The notes: generated by a model not told the origin, from the sequence alone. DNA of 64,000 nucleotides from Ignavibacteriales bacterium (GCA_015709675.1 CP054182.1:1777448-1841447), one strand, 5' to 3'; numbered from the stretch's first letter, positions 1 through 9,403 are shown. A program made the numbers and translations.

Positions 1-2
1 GC

Positions 3-149
3 CTTTCACTTCCTTATTTTGAGAAATATCTTGCCGTTAAACCGGATGATGCCTCAGCGTGGGAACTGCTTGGAAAAGTATATTCAGTGCTTGGAAGACT
101 TGAAGATGCAACCAAAGCATTTGAAAAAGCAGACGCTAACAGAAAGTAA
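3..149 (+). CDS. C-terminal end of a TPR-repeat protein (partial)
   Basis: The first bases hold the last 48 codons of a gene that begins before the window. The reading frame (first full codon at 3, TAA at 147-149) gives a helix-turn-helix TPR signature: 'AVKPDDASAWELLGKVYS' followed by 'GRLEDATKAFEKADANRK'. The W/LG/Y...G..A..F pattern is the classic TPR consensus. Only one to one-and-a-half repeats are visible, so the protein's wider role cannot be judged. The next gene starts 12 bases downstream on the same strand, so the two probably share a transcript. Confidence 0.75.
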   Translation, partial: LSLPYFEKYLAVKPDDASAWELLGKVYSVLGRLEDATKAFEKADANRK

Positions 150-161
150 AGAAAGTAATTC

Positions 162-488
162 ATGAGCCAGAATAATGTTCCGCCTCCTCAGCAGATTAAC
201 ATCCAGCTTGATGAAAAAGAAGCTGAAGGCATTTATTCGAATTTTGCGATTATCACCCATTCACCTGCTGAATTCGTAATAGATTTCACCAGGATTGTAC
301 CGGGTGTTCCCAAGGCAAAAGTATTTTCAAGGATTATTACCACACCGCAGCATGCCAAAATGTTCATGCGCGCGCTTAAGGATAATCTTGAAAAATATGA
401 AAGCCGTTTCGGCGAAATAAAAGTCGACGGTCCTCAGGAGCAGGGTTTTGGTTTTATGCCCTATCCCGAAAAAGGAAAAATTAATTAA
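162..488 (+). CDS. DUF3467 family protein
   Basis: A small protein of 108 residues with a Pro/Gln-rich start, then 'AEGIYSNFAIITHSPAEFVIDF' style segments and a closing helix 'MFMRALKDNLEKYESRFGEI'. This matches the small DUF3467 family, common in Bacteroidota and Deltaproteobacteria. Its biochemical role is unknown; the family has been noted as resembling a small beta-sandwich/subunit-like fold, but no function is claimed here. It follows the TPR gene by 12 bases, suggesting co-transcription. Confidence 0.8.
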   Translation: MSQNNVPPPQQINIQLDEKEAEGIYSNFAIITHSPAEFVIDFTRIVPGVPKAKVFSRIITTPQHAKMFMRALKDNLEKYESRFGEIKVDGPQEQGFGFMPYPEKGKIN

Positions 489-638
489 AGTAATAATGGC
501 AAGGGCATGATGCAGCTCACAAATCTGCATCTGCCCTTGTTATATATCACTTACCGTAAATGAGCTGATGTATCACACACTGTCAGAATTACAAGAGAAC
601 TACATTACCATCCAAAGTGAAAAATTTCCGGAGGAAAG

Positions 639-2720
639 ATGCGATTAGTCAGAAATTTTAATGAATTTCTGCGGATTATCAAGCCGGGAGCTGCTTTTGC
701 ACTCCTGATACTGATACTGCAGGGATGCGAGGTTAAAAACCCGATTATGCCGAGCTGGGACGTTGATTTGACGGTTCCGGTTGTGGACAGGGAGTTTAAC
801 CTGCAGTCTGTAATTGATAAAGATTCATCGGTGCTTCGCGCTTATGATGATCCATCACGGCTTGGCCTGCTGTATTATGGTGAAGTAAGTGATATCAGCC
901 CGATAGTGGTCGGGGATAAACTGAGAATGTCTCCCATAGGCCTTTCAACAGGATTTACAATTGGAGCCATCAAAGTTAATCAGCCGGCTCCGGTTTCGGT
1001 ATCAATTCCTGTAAGTGAATTTGTACCGGGCGCCACGGGAGGTCAGCCATTTCTATTTCCTCCGGTAGCCTCACAGTCGGTGAGCAAAAGTCTCCCCCCG
1101 ATTGATGCATTTGAAGAGGCGGTTTTTGAATCAGGTAATCTTGAACTCCATTTTGATAACAATAATGGTGTAACCATTACAATCAATAGTGTTACATTTA
1201 AGAATACCGCTACCGGCGCTGTTATTCCTCAGCTCACATCAAACACTCCGCTGAATATTCCTCAGGGGCAGCGCGGCACCAAGGTATTCCCCCTTGCAGG
1301 CGCGGTTGTTCCTAAGGGGATGACAATTGATATCGTTCTTTCTTCCCCAGGTTCGGGCGGTAATGTTATTACACTGCCTGCTAATGCCGGAACTGCTGTT
1401 GAGGCTCAGTTCACTAATTTCTCACTGTCTCAGGTAACTGCACCGCTGCCGGCACAGGATCCTGTTTCTTTTGACAGTACTTTTGTACTTGATGACTCAT
1501 CATCATTTGCAGAGATCGTCATAGATCAGGGACAGTTGAACCTCACTCTCAGCAATACTCTTGATGTCGGAGTAATTGCAAGTCTTACTATTAACAATTT
1601 ACGTAAGCCGGATAATACTCCGTTTACCGCAAGTCCAACACTGGGCAGAGTTGGCTCCGGTTCCGAAACACAGACGGTCACCGTATCAGATCTTCACGAC
1701 TGGAGAATCGTAAGCGGAAGCGGAGGTTCAACCCTTACCAACCGGCTGAGTTTTTCTGTTACGGTTAATACGATACCTTCAGCGGATCCGAGAACGATCA
1801 GGACAACGGATAATATTTCTGTTGATGTAACCATGTCAGAGCTTGTTCTCAAATCAATAAACGGAAGATTTAAACCTACTCCGCTTGATTTTGCCGCAAC
1901 AAGCATCCCGATTAAACTGGGAACCTTCACATCATTTAATGCTTCACAGCTGGTCTTTGAGAAGTTCGGTCTTGTTCTTAATATCAATTCAACCACAACT
2001 GAAGAACTCGGTTTTTCCGGTACGATTACCGGTAAAAACAGTTCACGCACACAGGTGGTAAATATTCCGTATACTGTTATTCATCAGAATGCAAATACGA
2101 TAACACTGAGCGATCAGGAACTGCGTGATTTTATTAATGCTTTTGCAAGCGCGCCTCCTGATTCAATTATACTTAAATATAACGCGATTCTGAATCCGGA
2201 CTATAAAGTAGGCGCTATTGCCGCTACTGACTCTCTCTATGGTAATTCTGACATTGAAGTGCCTATTAAACTCGGTATAGGCGGAGGTCAGTTTACTGAT
2301 ACCAGCGAAGTAAATATTGACGAAAGCAACAGAGAAAATCTTGATAACCTGCTTTCAGCTTCAATAAGCATGAGTATTGAAAATGGCCTGCCGTTGGGCA
2401 TCTCCGTTGTGAGTGATTTCTACGATGAAAATGGCAACCTCCTTTTCAGATTCCCGCCAAACAGAGCTCCGAATCCGGCAACGCTGAACGTGCTGGGCGG
2501 TCTTGTGGATGTTAATGGAAAAGTTACCACACCCCGTTCGAACACCTTTACTCTGCAGGTTAATCAGGATGAATTTTCCAAACTGACGCTTGCAAAGAAA
2601 ATTGTTTCTACGGTGAGCATAAATACTACCGGTGTGAATGCACTGCCGGTACAGTTCCGGACCAATGACAAGATCAAGCTCAAAGGGTTCGGTTTAGTTC
2701 AATACAGAGTAAAGCCATAA
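639..2720 (+). CDS. Large outer-surface/periplasmic lipoprotein of unknown function
   Basis: A protein of 693 residues opening with a basic n-region, a hydrophobic stretch and the lipobox 'LQGC' (Cys at residue 30), so it should be lipid-modified and anchored in a membrane. The mature part is rich in Ser, Thr, Asn and Val with alternating beta-strand patterns and no catalytic motif that I recognise. The start is well supported by 'ggagga' eight bases upstream of the ATG. It lies 16 bases before a DUF5723-like outer-membrane protein with its own strong ribosome binding site, and this pairing suggests an envelope complex. Function is unassigned. Confidence 0.75.
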   Translation: MRLVRNFNEFLRIIKPGAAFALLILILQGCEVKNPIMPSWDVDLTVPVVDREFNLQSVIDKDSSVLRAYDDPSRLGLLYYGEVSDISPIVVGDKLRMSPIGLSTGFTIGAIKVNQPAPVSVSIPVSEFVPGATGGQPFLFPPVASQSVSKSLPPIDAFEEAVFESGNLELHFDNNNGVTITINSVTFKNTATGAVIPQLTSNTPLNIPQGQRGTKVFPLAGAVVPKGMTIDIVLSSPGSGGNVITLPANAGTAVEAQFTNFSLSQVTAPLPAQDPVSFDSTFVLDDSSSFAEIVIDQGQLNLTLSNTLDVGVIASLTINNLRKPDNTPFTASPTLGRVGSGSETQTVTVSDLHDWRIVSGSGGSTLTNRLSFSVTVNTIPSADPRTIRTTDNISVDVTMSELVLKSINGRFKPTPLDFAATSIPIKLGTFTSFNASQLVFEKFGLVLNINSTTTEELGFSGTITGKNSSRTQVVNIPYTVIHQNANTITLSDQELRDFINAFASAPPDSIILKYNAILNPDYKVGAIAATDSLYGNSDIEVPIKLGIGGGQFTDTSEVNIDESNRENLDNLLSASISMSIENGLPLGISVVSDFYDENGNLLFRFPPNRAPNPATLNVLGGLVDVNGKVTTPRSNTFTLQVNQDEFSKLTLAKKIVSTVSINTTGVNALPVQFRTNDKIKLKGFGLVQYRVKP

Positions 2721-2736
2721 GGAAAGGAGGAAAATC

Positions 2737-4176
2737 ATGAAAACATATATTAAATTTATTACTGCAGTACTTTTCCTCATCCTCGGGGCTGATATATATG
2801 CTCAGGGTTCAGGAAGCGTGGGTTTAACCGATGCATGGACAACTTCCACCGCTAAAACCTACACCATCCTTTCACGCGGACTTTACGCAATCGGAAAAAA
2901 TCCCGCAAACCTGGCTCTCCCCGGTACGGGAACAGTTGAATTCTCAACACACTTTCCGGTGCCTAACATGAGTCTTCGTGTGGGAACTGATTTTGCCAAT
3001 CTGGATGAGTACAACTATTTCATCGGAGGCATGGATTCAAGCGGCACACAGGTAAGCCGTCTGCTTGATGCTGCTGACAAACAGAGATTCCACGACCTGT
3101 TTGTTGACGGCGGCAGAATTCTGATGAGTACTTCATTTAATCATCTCGGCTTTGTGATGAACCTTGGTGAAAAGATCGGTACCTTCGGATTTGCCGTGAA
3201 TGATTTTGTGGATTTCAAATTCAAGATTCCGGTTGGTCTGGTTGATCTGCTTCTTCTGGGAAACCCGCAGGGAAGCGTGATTGATATTAACGATCTTGAA
3301 GCACAGGCATCCTACACAAGAGAGTATTCGTTTAACTATGCCCGAGACCTCGGTAACTTTAAACCAAAGTTTATACAGAAACTTACCGCGGGTGTTGGTG
3401 TTAAATTAGTCCACACCTATGCATATATGGGAATCCAGGAAGTTGATACCCGCATTGAAACAACAGGGCCAACCATTGAGGGATACGGCAAGATAAAAAC
3501 ATATCTTGGCTTCTCCCCGGACTTTGGCATGGAGTATGACTTTGATTCTACCAGTACCGGTGCTGAAAACAGTATGGGACCGTTTCCTACTCCGGCAGGA
3601 TCAGCTCTCGGATTTGATCTTGGCCTGAGCGCTATCGTAAATGACCGCTTGTCTGTTGGTATTGCGATTACCGATATCGGCAGCATGACCTTTGACGAGA
3701 AACCGGTTGAATATTCTGGCAACTCGGATATATATATAACCGATATCACCAGCCAGGAGCAGAGAGATTCTCTCACTGAAAAACTGCGCGGTGAAGGTAA
3801 ATATATCAGTTCGTTTGAAAAGGACCTGCCGACCGCACTCCGTGTCGGTGTTGCATACTATGTTTATAAGTCAGGAGTTGACGACCGTTATTTCCTGCTC
3901 GGGCTTGACTATAATCAGGGTTTTAACGATGAACCAAGAAACAGCACCAAACCGAGAATTTCCCTCGGCGGTGAATGGAATGCAACTTCATGGCTGCCAT
4001 TTCTCCGCGGCGGATTCTCCTTCGGCGGTGATGATGAATTTATCTGGTCAGTAGGCGCCGGATTCTCGATCGGACCGGTTGAAATGAATGCGTCTATTCC
4101 TGACCTGCAGTATATATTCACTCCCGGCAAGGTTGAGCGTATTGCATTTGCCGTTGGCGGCCGGTGGAAATTCTAA
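2737..4176 (+). CDS. DUF5723-like outer-membrane beta-barrel protein
   Basis: A 479-residue protein with a signal peptide (cut near 'IYAQGSG') followed by 'ILSRGLYAIGKNPANLALPG', an opening typical of Bacteroidota FadL/PorV-like barrels of the DUF5723 type, where 'NPANLA' marks the plug/strand start. Regularly alternating strands run to the C-terminus, which ends in aromatic 'GGRWKF' as outer-membrane barrels do. The ATG has a near-perfect 'aaaggagg' site. It follows the 693-aa lipoprotein closely. It may be a transporter or an assembly/secretion accessory, but the sequence does not say which. Confidence 0.75.
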   Translation: MKTYIKFITAVLFLILGADIYAQGSGSVGLTDAWTTSTAKTYTILSRGLYAIGKNPANLALPGTGTVEFSTHFPVPNMSLRVGTDFANLDEYNYFIGGMDSSGTQVSRLLDAADKQRFHDLFVDGGRILMSTSFNHLGFVMNLGEKIGTFGFAVNDFVDFKFKIPVGLVDLLLLGNPQGSVIDINDLEAQASYTREYSFNYARDLGNFKPKFIQKLTAGVGVKLVHTYAYMGIQEVDTRIETTGPTIEGYGKIKTYLGFSPDFGMEYDFDSTSTGAENSMGPFPTPAGSALGFDLGLSAIVNDRLSVGIAITDIGSMTFDEKPVEYSGNSDIYITDITSQEQRDSLTEKLRGEGKYISSFEKDLPTALRVGVAYYVYKSGVDDRYFLLGLDYNQGFNDEPRNSTKPRISLGGEWNATSWLPFLRGGFSFGGDDEFIWSVGAGFSIGPVEMNASIPDLQYIFTPGKVERIAFAVGGRWKF

Positions 4177-4227
4177 ATCTGAAGTATGAAATGTGAGTTT
4201 TCACTTTTCACTCTTAACCTTTAACTA

Positions 4228-4264
4228 AAAAAGCCCCGGTTAGCAGCCGGGGCTTTTTGTTTTA
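4228..4264. terminator. Bidirectional rho-independent terminator
   Basis: A GC-rich stem 'gccccgg' / 'ccggggc' around a 7-base loop, with an A run on its left side and 'tttttgtttt' on its right. It lies between the + strand barrel gene ending at 4176 and the - strand permease ending at 4423, and can serve both. Confidence 0.8.
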
Positions 4265-4382
4265 AGACTTAGTTTCCCCTTCTTTTTAAACGCAAAGTAA
4301 ACGGAGTTTAATACAAAGTTTAAGACCATTCACCCCCAGCATCGCGCAATGAAGTACTTAAACACAGAGTGTGCAATGATCT

Positions 4383-4420
4383 TTCAATTCATACTTCATA
4401 ATTCACAATTCATAATTCTT
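4383..4420. repeat. Heptamer repeat (TTCAYAA type)
   Basis: About five head-to-tail copies of a 7-base unit, 'aattcat', 'acttcat', 'aattcac', 'aattcat', 'aattctt'. The same unit recurs in other intergenic spots in this window (11.57, 11.86, 30.29, 37.66 and 50.02 kb), so it is a dispersed short tandem repeat family and not chance AT richness. Confidence 0.6.
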
Positions 4421-4422
4421 TA

Positions 4423-5505
4423 TCACTGTTTTAAACGTGTCAGGTTTAACAGTGATGCTGCCAGGAAGATGAAATTAACCATCCATGCGGTCATTATCGG
4501 GTCAAGGGAGCCGTTTTTACCAAAGGCCTGTATGATCTTCATCATAACCAGATAGATGAATGTAATAAGAATATTTATTCCGATCTGAAGCGCAACCCCG
4601 CCTTTCCGTTTATTCGCGGAAAAGGGAAGCCCGAAGAGTACTATGATGAGGGATGTAAATGCAAATGAATAGCGGGAGTAATATTCAATTTCAATTTTTC
4701 TTACATCATTGCCCGCACGAATCTGATCTGCTATAAACTGCTGCAGTTCACCAAGATTCATCTCCTCAGGTTTTAACTGTTTGGAAGCAAGATCTGCCGG
4801 CTTAAAGTTAAGATCGCTCAGAGGAAAAGAGTCCAGTCTTGTGGTTGTGTAGACGGAATCAGTAAAGGTTCTTTTGTAGCCGATAGGCATTACCCAGTTT
4901 CCGCTCAGAGTGTCATAAAACATTCTGCCGGCATCAAAGCGCTGATTTACTATGGTCAGGTCATTCTCATCAAAATCCTGAATGCTTACTCTCAGTGCGT
5001 TATTGTTTGGTTCATCAAAATATGAGATCGAAACAATTCTGGTCGGGCTGTCCTGAAAAAAGATATTACTCCCCGCGAATGAATAACCCTTGTTGAGGTA
5101 ATTCATCTCGATGTTAATTTTTCTTTTATTGGCAAGGGGTACAATATATCCGCTGAAGTAAACAGCCATCACACTGATAAAAAAGCAGACAATCAGAATA
5201 GGGAGCATATATCTGAACATACTTACTCCCCCTGCTTTGATGGCGGTCAGTTCATTCAGGTTTGCCATCTTTCCCGTTGTAAAGAGTGCCGCGAATAAAA
5301 CCGAAACCGGAAGCATCAGTTTGATGATTTCCGGAATGAACATGATATAATATTCAAAGATGATGCTGCTGATGACGTTATTGTCAATAAAGTCATCCAG
5401 ATTTTCCATCAGGTCAATCACCACAAACAGCGAGGTGAACGCGAGCAGTCCGAAGAATACCGTCTGACCAAACTGCTTTAATAAATAGCGGTCAAGTATT
5501 TTCAT
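4423..5505 (-). CDS. LptF/LptG family permease (LptG-like)
   Basis: A 360-residue membrane protein of the YjgP/YjgQ family (LptF/LptG). These permeases sit in the inner membrane with the LptB ATPase and extract lipopolysaccharide for transport to the outer membrane. The opening 'MKILDRYLLKQFGQTVFFGL' is the family hallmark. Three membrane segments precede a periplasmic beta-rich domain of roughly 150 residues, and three more follow, ending 'GLPFSANKRKGGVALQIGI', a conserved family stretch. It overlaps the upstream permease gene by 14 bases, so the pair is translationally coupled. Which partner is LptF and which LptG is uncertain. Confidence 0.9.
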   Translation of the reverse strand: MKILDRYLLKQFGQTVFFGLLAFTSLFVVIDLMENLDDFIDNNVISSIIFEYYIMFIPEIIKLMLPVSVLFAALFTTGKMANLNELTAIKAGGVSMFRYMLPILIVCFFISVMAVYFSGYIVPLANKRKINIEMNYLNKGYSFAGSNIFFQDSPTRIVSISYFDEPNNNALRVSIQDFDENDLTIVNQRFDAGRMFYDTLSGNWVMPIGYKRTFTDSVYTTTRLDSFPLSDLNFKPADLASKQLKPEEMNLGELQQFIADQIRAGNDVRKIEIEYYSRYSFAFTSLIIVLFGLPFSANKRKGGVALQIGINILITFIYLVMMKIIQAFGKNGSLDPIMTAWMVNFIFLAASLLNLTRLKQ

Positions 5506-6859
5506 CGGTCTCCTCTGAGCGCCATTTTTTCGGAATGAGCTTTTTCAGGAAAGTGAAATCAAGGTTAATGGTTTCTTTTGCAGTCTTATTCGTCAGAATA
5601 ATGCCGAGCACGCCCATCAGAACATTGGCAGACCACATTCCCCAGAGAGGGGAGACTATTCCCCGGTCAGCGAGTTTTTCACCGCCGATAAGGAATGCCC
5701 AATAAATCAGAAAAAAGAAAAGACTGATGCTTGCAGCCATTCCGAAGCCCCCTTTGCGGGTCATGATACCGAGCGGGCTGCCGAGCATGATAAAAATTAT
5801 GCATGCAACCGGGATAGAATATTTCTTATGAATTTCAACAAGATATTTATCCGCTTCCCCCTGCATCATGTCAACCCTCATCGAAGAAGAGATAATAAGG
5901 TTTTTCTGTGCCTGAAGGCGGGTGATCATGTTTCTGAAGTCTGGCGGAGCTGATTCATCGGCTTTGAACGGCTTGCGTTTTTCAAGACTGTCCCCGATAA
6001 AATATCTGTTAACATCGGTCATAAATAAAGCAAAGTAGGAATTCCTGAGAGCCATGATGCTGTCCACCCGGAGCCACATATCGGCCGCGCTGAGTTCTCT
6101 GTCACCGCGGTGGCTGCCAATTCCCGATGATTGAATTGAAAACTGATCAGCATTCATGGTAATCTTGTGACGGTTAAAAAGCAACTTCCGGTAAAGGCCG
6201 TTTTCCTTCTGGTCGGTTTCGTGAATTTCCCCATTATTCAAATCCATGATAAGTTTGCTCATATCGGCAGTAAAATAGAGTTTCCCTGATTCTGCAGTCA
6301 CAATGTTAATTTTTGAGGGGTCTGAATAATCGTAGAGAGTAATCTGGCTCATTCTGCCTGTAGTGCGGTCAATATCACGCACCAGAATGGCGGTATTATT
6401 TACTTCCTGTGAAAAAATGCCCGGTTCTATTGAAAGTGTAGGTTTTTTCTGTGAAATCTCAAACATCAGAATTTTTGCCTGATGGTTGGCGTCGGGCAGT
6501 ACATCGTTATTAAATGAGATTAAAAGTCCGGCAACCACAATCGAAGCAGCGAAAGGCCCGGCCATCATTGTGTAAAGGCTGACCCCGGAGGATTTCATTA
6601 CGGTGATTTCATTATTCTGGGACATCGACCCAAAAGCCATCAGAGTTGCCACCAATACTGCCATGGGGATTACCAGAACCACCATCCAGGCGAGGTTATA
6701 GGCGATCAGCTCAAAAATTACGATAAAATCCAGTCCTTTGCCGACTAATTTATCCGCGGCTTTCATCAGGAATTGCAGCAGAAAAATTCCCATCAGCGTT
6801 GCTGCTGAAAAGATGAACGGGGTCGCGTGATTTTTGAGGATGTAAAGAAAAATTAACAT
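5492..6859 (-). CDS. LptF/LptG family permease (LptF-like)
   Basis: First gene of a two-gene - strand operon, about 455 residues. It has the LptF/LptG layout: membrane segments around residues 10-30, 55-75 and 95-120, a large periplasmic domain, then 'GSPLGIMTRKGGFGMAASI' and C-terminal membrane segments. Longer than its neighbour because of an enlarged soluble domain. I place the start at the ATG at 6859; an in-frame TTG three codons upstream (6868) is possible. No Shine-Dalgarno is visible, and a -7-like promoter element lies right before the ATG, so the message may be nearly leaderless. Likely partner of the overlapping gene in lipopolysaccharide export. Confidence 0.85.
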   Translation of the reverse strand: MLIFLYILKNHATPFIFSAATLMGIFLLQFLMKAADKLVGKGLDFIVIFELIAYNLAWMVVLVIPMAVLVATLMAFGSMSQNNEITVMKSSGVSLYTMMAGPFAASIVVAGLLISFNNDVLPDANHQAKILMFEISQKKPTLSIEPGIFSQEVNNTAILVRDIDRTTGRMSQITLYDYSDPSKINIVTAESGKLYFTADMSKLIMDLNNGEIHETDQKENGLYRKLLFNRHKITMNADQFSIQSSGIGSHRGDRELSAADMWLRVDSIMALRNSYFALFMTDVNRYFIGDSLEKRKPFKADESAPPDFRNMITRLQAQKNLIISSSMRVDMMQGEADKYLVEIHKKYSIPVACIIFIMLGSPLGIMTRKGGFGMAASISLFFFLIYWAFLIGGEKLADRGIVSPLWGMWSANVLMGVLGIILTNKTAKETINLDFTFLKKLIPKKWRSEETDENT

Positions 6860-6865
6860 AGAAAT

Positions 6866-6873
6866 CAAATATA
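6866..6873 (-). promoter_or_regulatory. Possible Bacteroidota-type -7 element (TATATTTG)
   Basis: On the - strand 'tatatttg' matches the TAnnTTTG -7 consensus of Bacteroidota housekeeping promoters, with a T-rich 'tttttc' about 20 bases upstream. It ends six bases before the ATG of the LptF-like gene. The idea is consensus matching only. Confidence 0.3.
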
Positions 6874-6968
6874 CAAATCCCGCGCTTCAGGCTGAAAAAG
6901 GGAGTCAATTCGGAGGGTAATCTCCCGATTTCAGGCGTCTATTTATACAGATTAGCGTAAATTTGCAG

Positions 6969-7115
6969 ATGACTCCCCAGGAAATTCTGTGTCAGCCAGA
7001 TGCCCCCGGAGGCATTGAGGTGATACAGAGATCGGAAGTCAGCCGTTTTGTAAAAAGCAGAAAAATTACTCCTCCCGGAAATTTCCGGAAGCATGATGTT
7101 ACATTAATTAAATGA
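6969..7115 (+). CDS. Possible small protein of 48 residues
   Basis: An ATG-started frame in the otherwise empty 273-base gap between the divergent permease and dipeptidase genes. It encodes 'MTPQEILCQPDAPGGIEV' and ends 'KHDVTLIK' before TGA, 17 bases upstream of the dipeptidase ATG. There is no recognisable domain and no clear ribosome binding site. It may be noncoding leader sequence; listed because nothing else occupies the region. Confidence 0.2.
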   Translation: MTPQEILCQPDAPGGIEVIQRSEVSRFVKSRKITPPGNFRKHDVTLIK

Positions 7116-7132
7116 AGAAGGGTTGAAGACAA

Positions 7133-8494
7133 ATGTCGCAGAAACAATTCATCGCAGAAAATAAGGACAGATTCATCAGTGAACTCTCAGAACTGCTGAG
7201 AATTCCAAGCATAAGCACACTTGCTGAAAACAAGGCAGACATGATCCGTACTGCTGAGTTCATCAAACAGCGGCTTCATGATGCAGGTATTAAAGATGTT
7301 ACCATTTATGAAACCCCCGGCCACCCGATTGTCTATGCTGAATGGCTCGGCGCTCCAGGAAAACCGACCGTGCTGGTTTACGGGCACTATGATGTTCAGC
7401 CTGTTGACCCGGTTGATCTCTGGAGCACACCTCCGTTTGAACCGGTTATAAAAGACGGAAAGATTTATGCCCGTGGCGCGACCGATGACAAGGGGCAGAT
7501 GTATATGCACATTAAAAGCGCTGAAACCTGGCTCAAAACAACTGGTACGCTTCCGGTAAATATTAAATTCCTCATTGAAGGTGAAGAAGAAATCGGCAGC
7601 CCGAGCCTTGAACCGTTTATTAATGCTCATAAAGATTTACTGAAATGTGATTCTGTTCTGATTTCAGATACATCACTCTTTGCGCCGGGTGTTCCGACAC
7701 TGACTTACGGTCTCCGCGGCCTCTGCTATATGGAAGTAGAAGTAACCGGCCCGAATCGTGATCTTCATTCAGGCACCTATGGCGGCGCGGTTCCTAATCC
7801 GGTGAATATACTTGCCGGTATGATTGCAAAACTGCATGATAAAAAAGGAAAAGTAACCATCCCCGGGTTTTACGATGAAGTGGTTAAACTGACAAAGAAG
7901 GAACGCGATAATTTCGCGAAACTTCCTTTCAGTGAAAAGAAATATGCCGCTGCAATCGGCGTAAAACAACTTCAGGGAGAAGAAGGATTCTCAACATTTG
8001 AAAGAACCTGGGCACGTCCTACACTTGACTGCAACGGTATATTCGGCGGATTCACCGGACAGGGTGCCAAGACGATTATCCCCTCAAAGGCAACGGCAAA
8101 AATCAGCATGCGTCTGGTTGCAAACCAGTCTCCAAAGAAAATCAGCAAGCTGTTTGAAAAGTATATAAAAGAGATAGCCCCTAAATCAGTATCGGTAAAA
8201 GTGACCGATCTTCACGGCGGTGATGCTGCTCTTACCCCTCTGGACAGCAAAGCATCAATTGCGGCTTCAAAAGCGATGGAACGCGCTTTCGGCAAAAAGA
8301 CCGTATATATGAGAGAAGGCGGGAGCATACCCATTGTGGCAGCGTTCCAGAGAATACTTAAAGCTCCGACCGTTCTGATGGGCATGGGCCTTAATACCGA
8401 AAATCTTCATTCCCCGAATGAACATTTTAATCTGAACCACTTCCTGCTTGGTATTGAGAGTTCAGCATATTTCTTTGACGAGTTCTCAAAGTAA
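7133..8494 (+). CDS. M20 family metallopeptidase (dipeptidase)
   Basis: A 453-residue protein of the M20 (ArgE/DapE/CPG2/carnosinase) family, di-zinc hydrolases that cleave dipeptides or N-acyl amino acids in the cytoplasm. Metal ligand motifs are in order: 'GHYDVQP' (His85, Asp87), 'GATDDKGQ' (about Asp118), the catalytic Glu pair 'EGEEEIGSP' (about 151-152) and the lid/dimer segment 'DLHSGTYGGAVPNP'. 'GLNTENLHSPNEHF' near the end carries the last metal-binding His. Length is normal. The closest named group is the dipeptidase/cytosolic nonspecific dipeptidase branch; exact substrate unknown. Confidence 0.88.
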   Translation: MSQKQFIAENKDRFISELSELLRIPSISTLAENKADMIRTAEFIKQRLHDAGIKDVTIYETPGHPIVYAEWLGAPGKPTVLVYGHYDVQPVDPVDLWSTPPFEPVIKDGKIYARGATDDKGQMYMHIKSAETWLKTTGTLPVNIKFLIEGEEEIGSPSLEPFINAHKDLLKCDSVLISDTSLFAPGVPTLTYGLRGLCYMEVEVTGPNRDLHSGTYGGAVPNPVNILAGMIAKLHDKKGKVTIPGFYDEVVKLTKKERDNFAKLPFSEKKYAAAIGVKQLQGEEGFSTFERTWARPTLDCNGIFGGFTGQGAKTIIPSKATAKISMRLVANQSPKKISKLFEKYIKEIAPKSVSVKVTDLHGGDAALTPLDSKASIAASKAMERAFGKKTVYMREGGSIPIVAAFQRILKAPTVLMGMGLNTENLHSPNEHFNLNHFLLGIESSAYFFDEFSK

Positions 8495-8532
8495 CTATTT
8501 GCAGTGCTGAAAATGAAGGTGATGGTGCGGTG

Positions 8533-9390
8533 ATGAATATCAGACAACAGATAGTATTATGGACGGTTTTCTTTACACTTATCTTCCTGCAGGGCTGTGA
8601 CTGGTTCCAGGACAAGCCGGAGAAGATAAGTGAAGGTGAAACTGTGGCGGATAATCAAAGCGCCGATATGAGCATTCAGGAGTTCGTAATCCGTGAAAAA
8701 ATGAAAAATGCACCCAGCAGATTCGCGGGGGACACCCTGGACCTTGCTCTTTATGTAATCAAGAATTATCCCCCGGGCAGCTATCTGGCTGATCTTGATA
8801 ATATCAGCACCAACTTCGCTAAAAAGGGAGCAGTTATATACTTCACCGAAAAAGGGAAGAAGTATGTTTTTGCGCTTATCGTGAAATCCATGGAAGGCGG
8901 CAAACTTATTGAAATTGATAATTTTACCGGATACAATTCCAGTTTTGTTGATTACGATTCAACCAATTTGGGAACCGCCTTCTTTTATCTGACGCTGTTT
9001 TCCTATGACAGCAGCGATTTCACGATGATATGGGAGGAAATTATTCCGCAAAGCGGCGGGCTGATGAATTTTACGTACAGTACCTGGGGTCCGTTAAAGA
9101 TTCCCTTCGTGAATGTTCATTTCTTCAGCGCGCCTCAGCTTTCTAATGATGAGTATAAGTTTTTTCTTGTCAGAGGACTTGAGAATAAACCACACCTGCT
9201 GAATGTCTATGAAGGGCATATCAGGCGCAGAAGGGTTGCTGATATCAATCAAGACAGCATTCCTGATTATTATGAGTGGCGGGTGTTTTACACCGATTCT
9301 TCCAGAACATTTCTTGATTCCGTGGGTTTTATCTGGAAAGATACAGTCTATGTGAACACAAGAAATCCCCGCATGACCAGAAAATATTAG
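8533..9390 (+). CDS. Lipoprotein of unknown function
   Basis: About 285 residues, starting with a hydrophobic signal and lipobox 'LQGC' (Cys at residue 22 from this ATG). I prefer the ATG at 8533 to the GTG immediately before it because 'aaggtgatg' lies at a usable distance upstream. The mature part is unrecognised. Near the C-terminus 'DINQDSIPDYYE' resembles a calcium-binding loop of the thrombospondin-3/dockerin kind. It sits between the M20 peptidase and ygfZ on the same strand. Confidence 0.65.
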   Translation: MNIRQQIVLWTVFFTLIFLQGCDWFQDKPEKISEGETVADNQSADMSIQEFVIREKMKNAPSRFAGDTLDLALYVIKNYPPGSYLADLDNISTNFAKKGAVIYFTEKGKKYVFALIVKSMEGGKLIEIDNFTGYNSSFVDYDSTNLGTAFFYLTLFSYDSSDFTMIWEEIIPQSGGLMNFTYSTWGPLKIPFVNVHFFSAPQLSNDEYKFFLVRGLENKPHLLNVYEGHIRRRRVADINQDSIPDYYEWRVFYTDSSRTFLDSVGFIWKDTVYVNTRNPRMTRKY

Positions 9391-9403
9391 TATATAAAAA
9401 GGT

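Noticed and set aside
7187-7630. 147-residue open frame on the - strand
   Set aside because: Antisense to the M20 dipeptidase, whose metal-binding motifs are clear.
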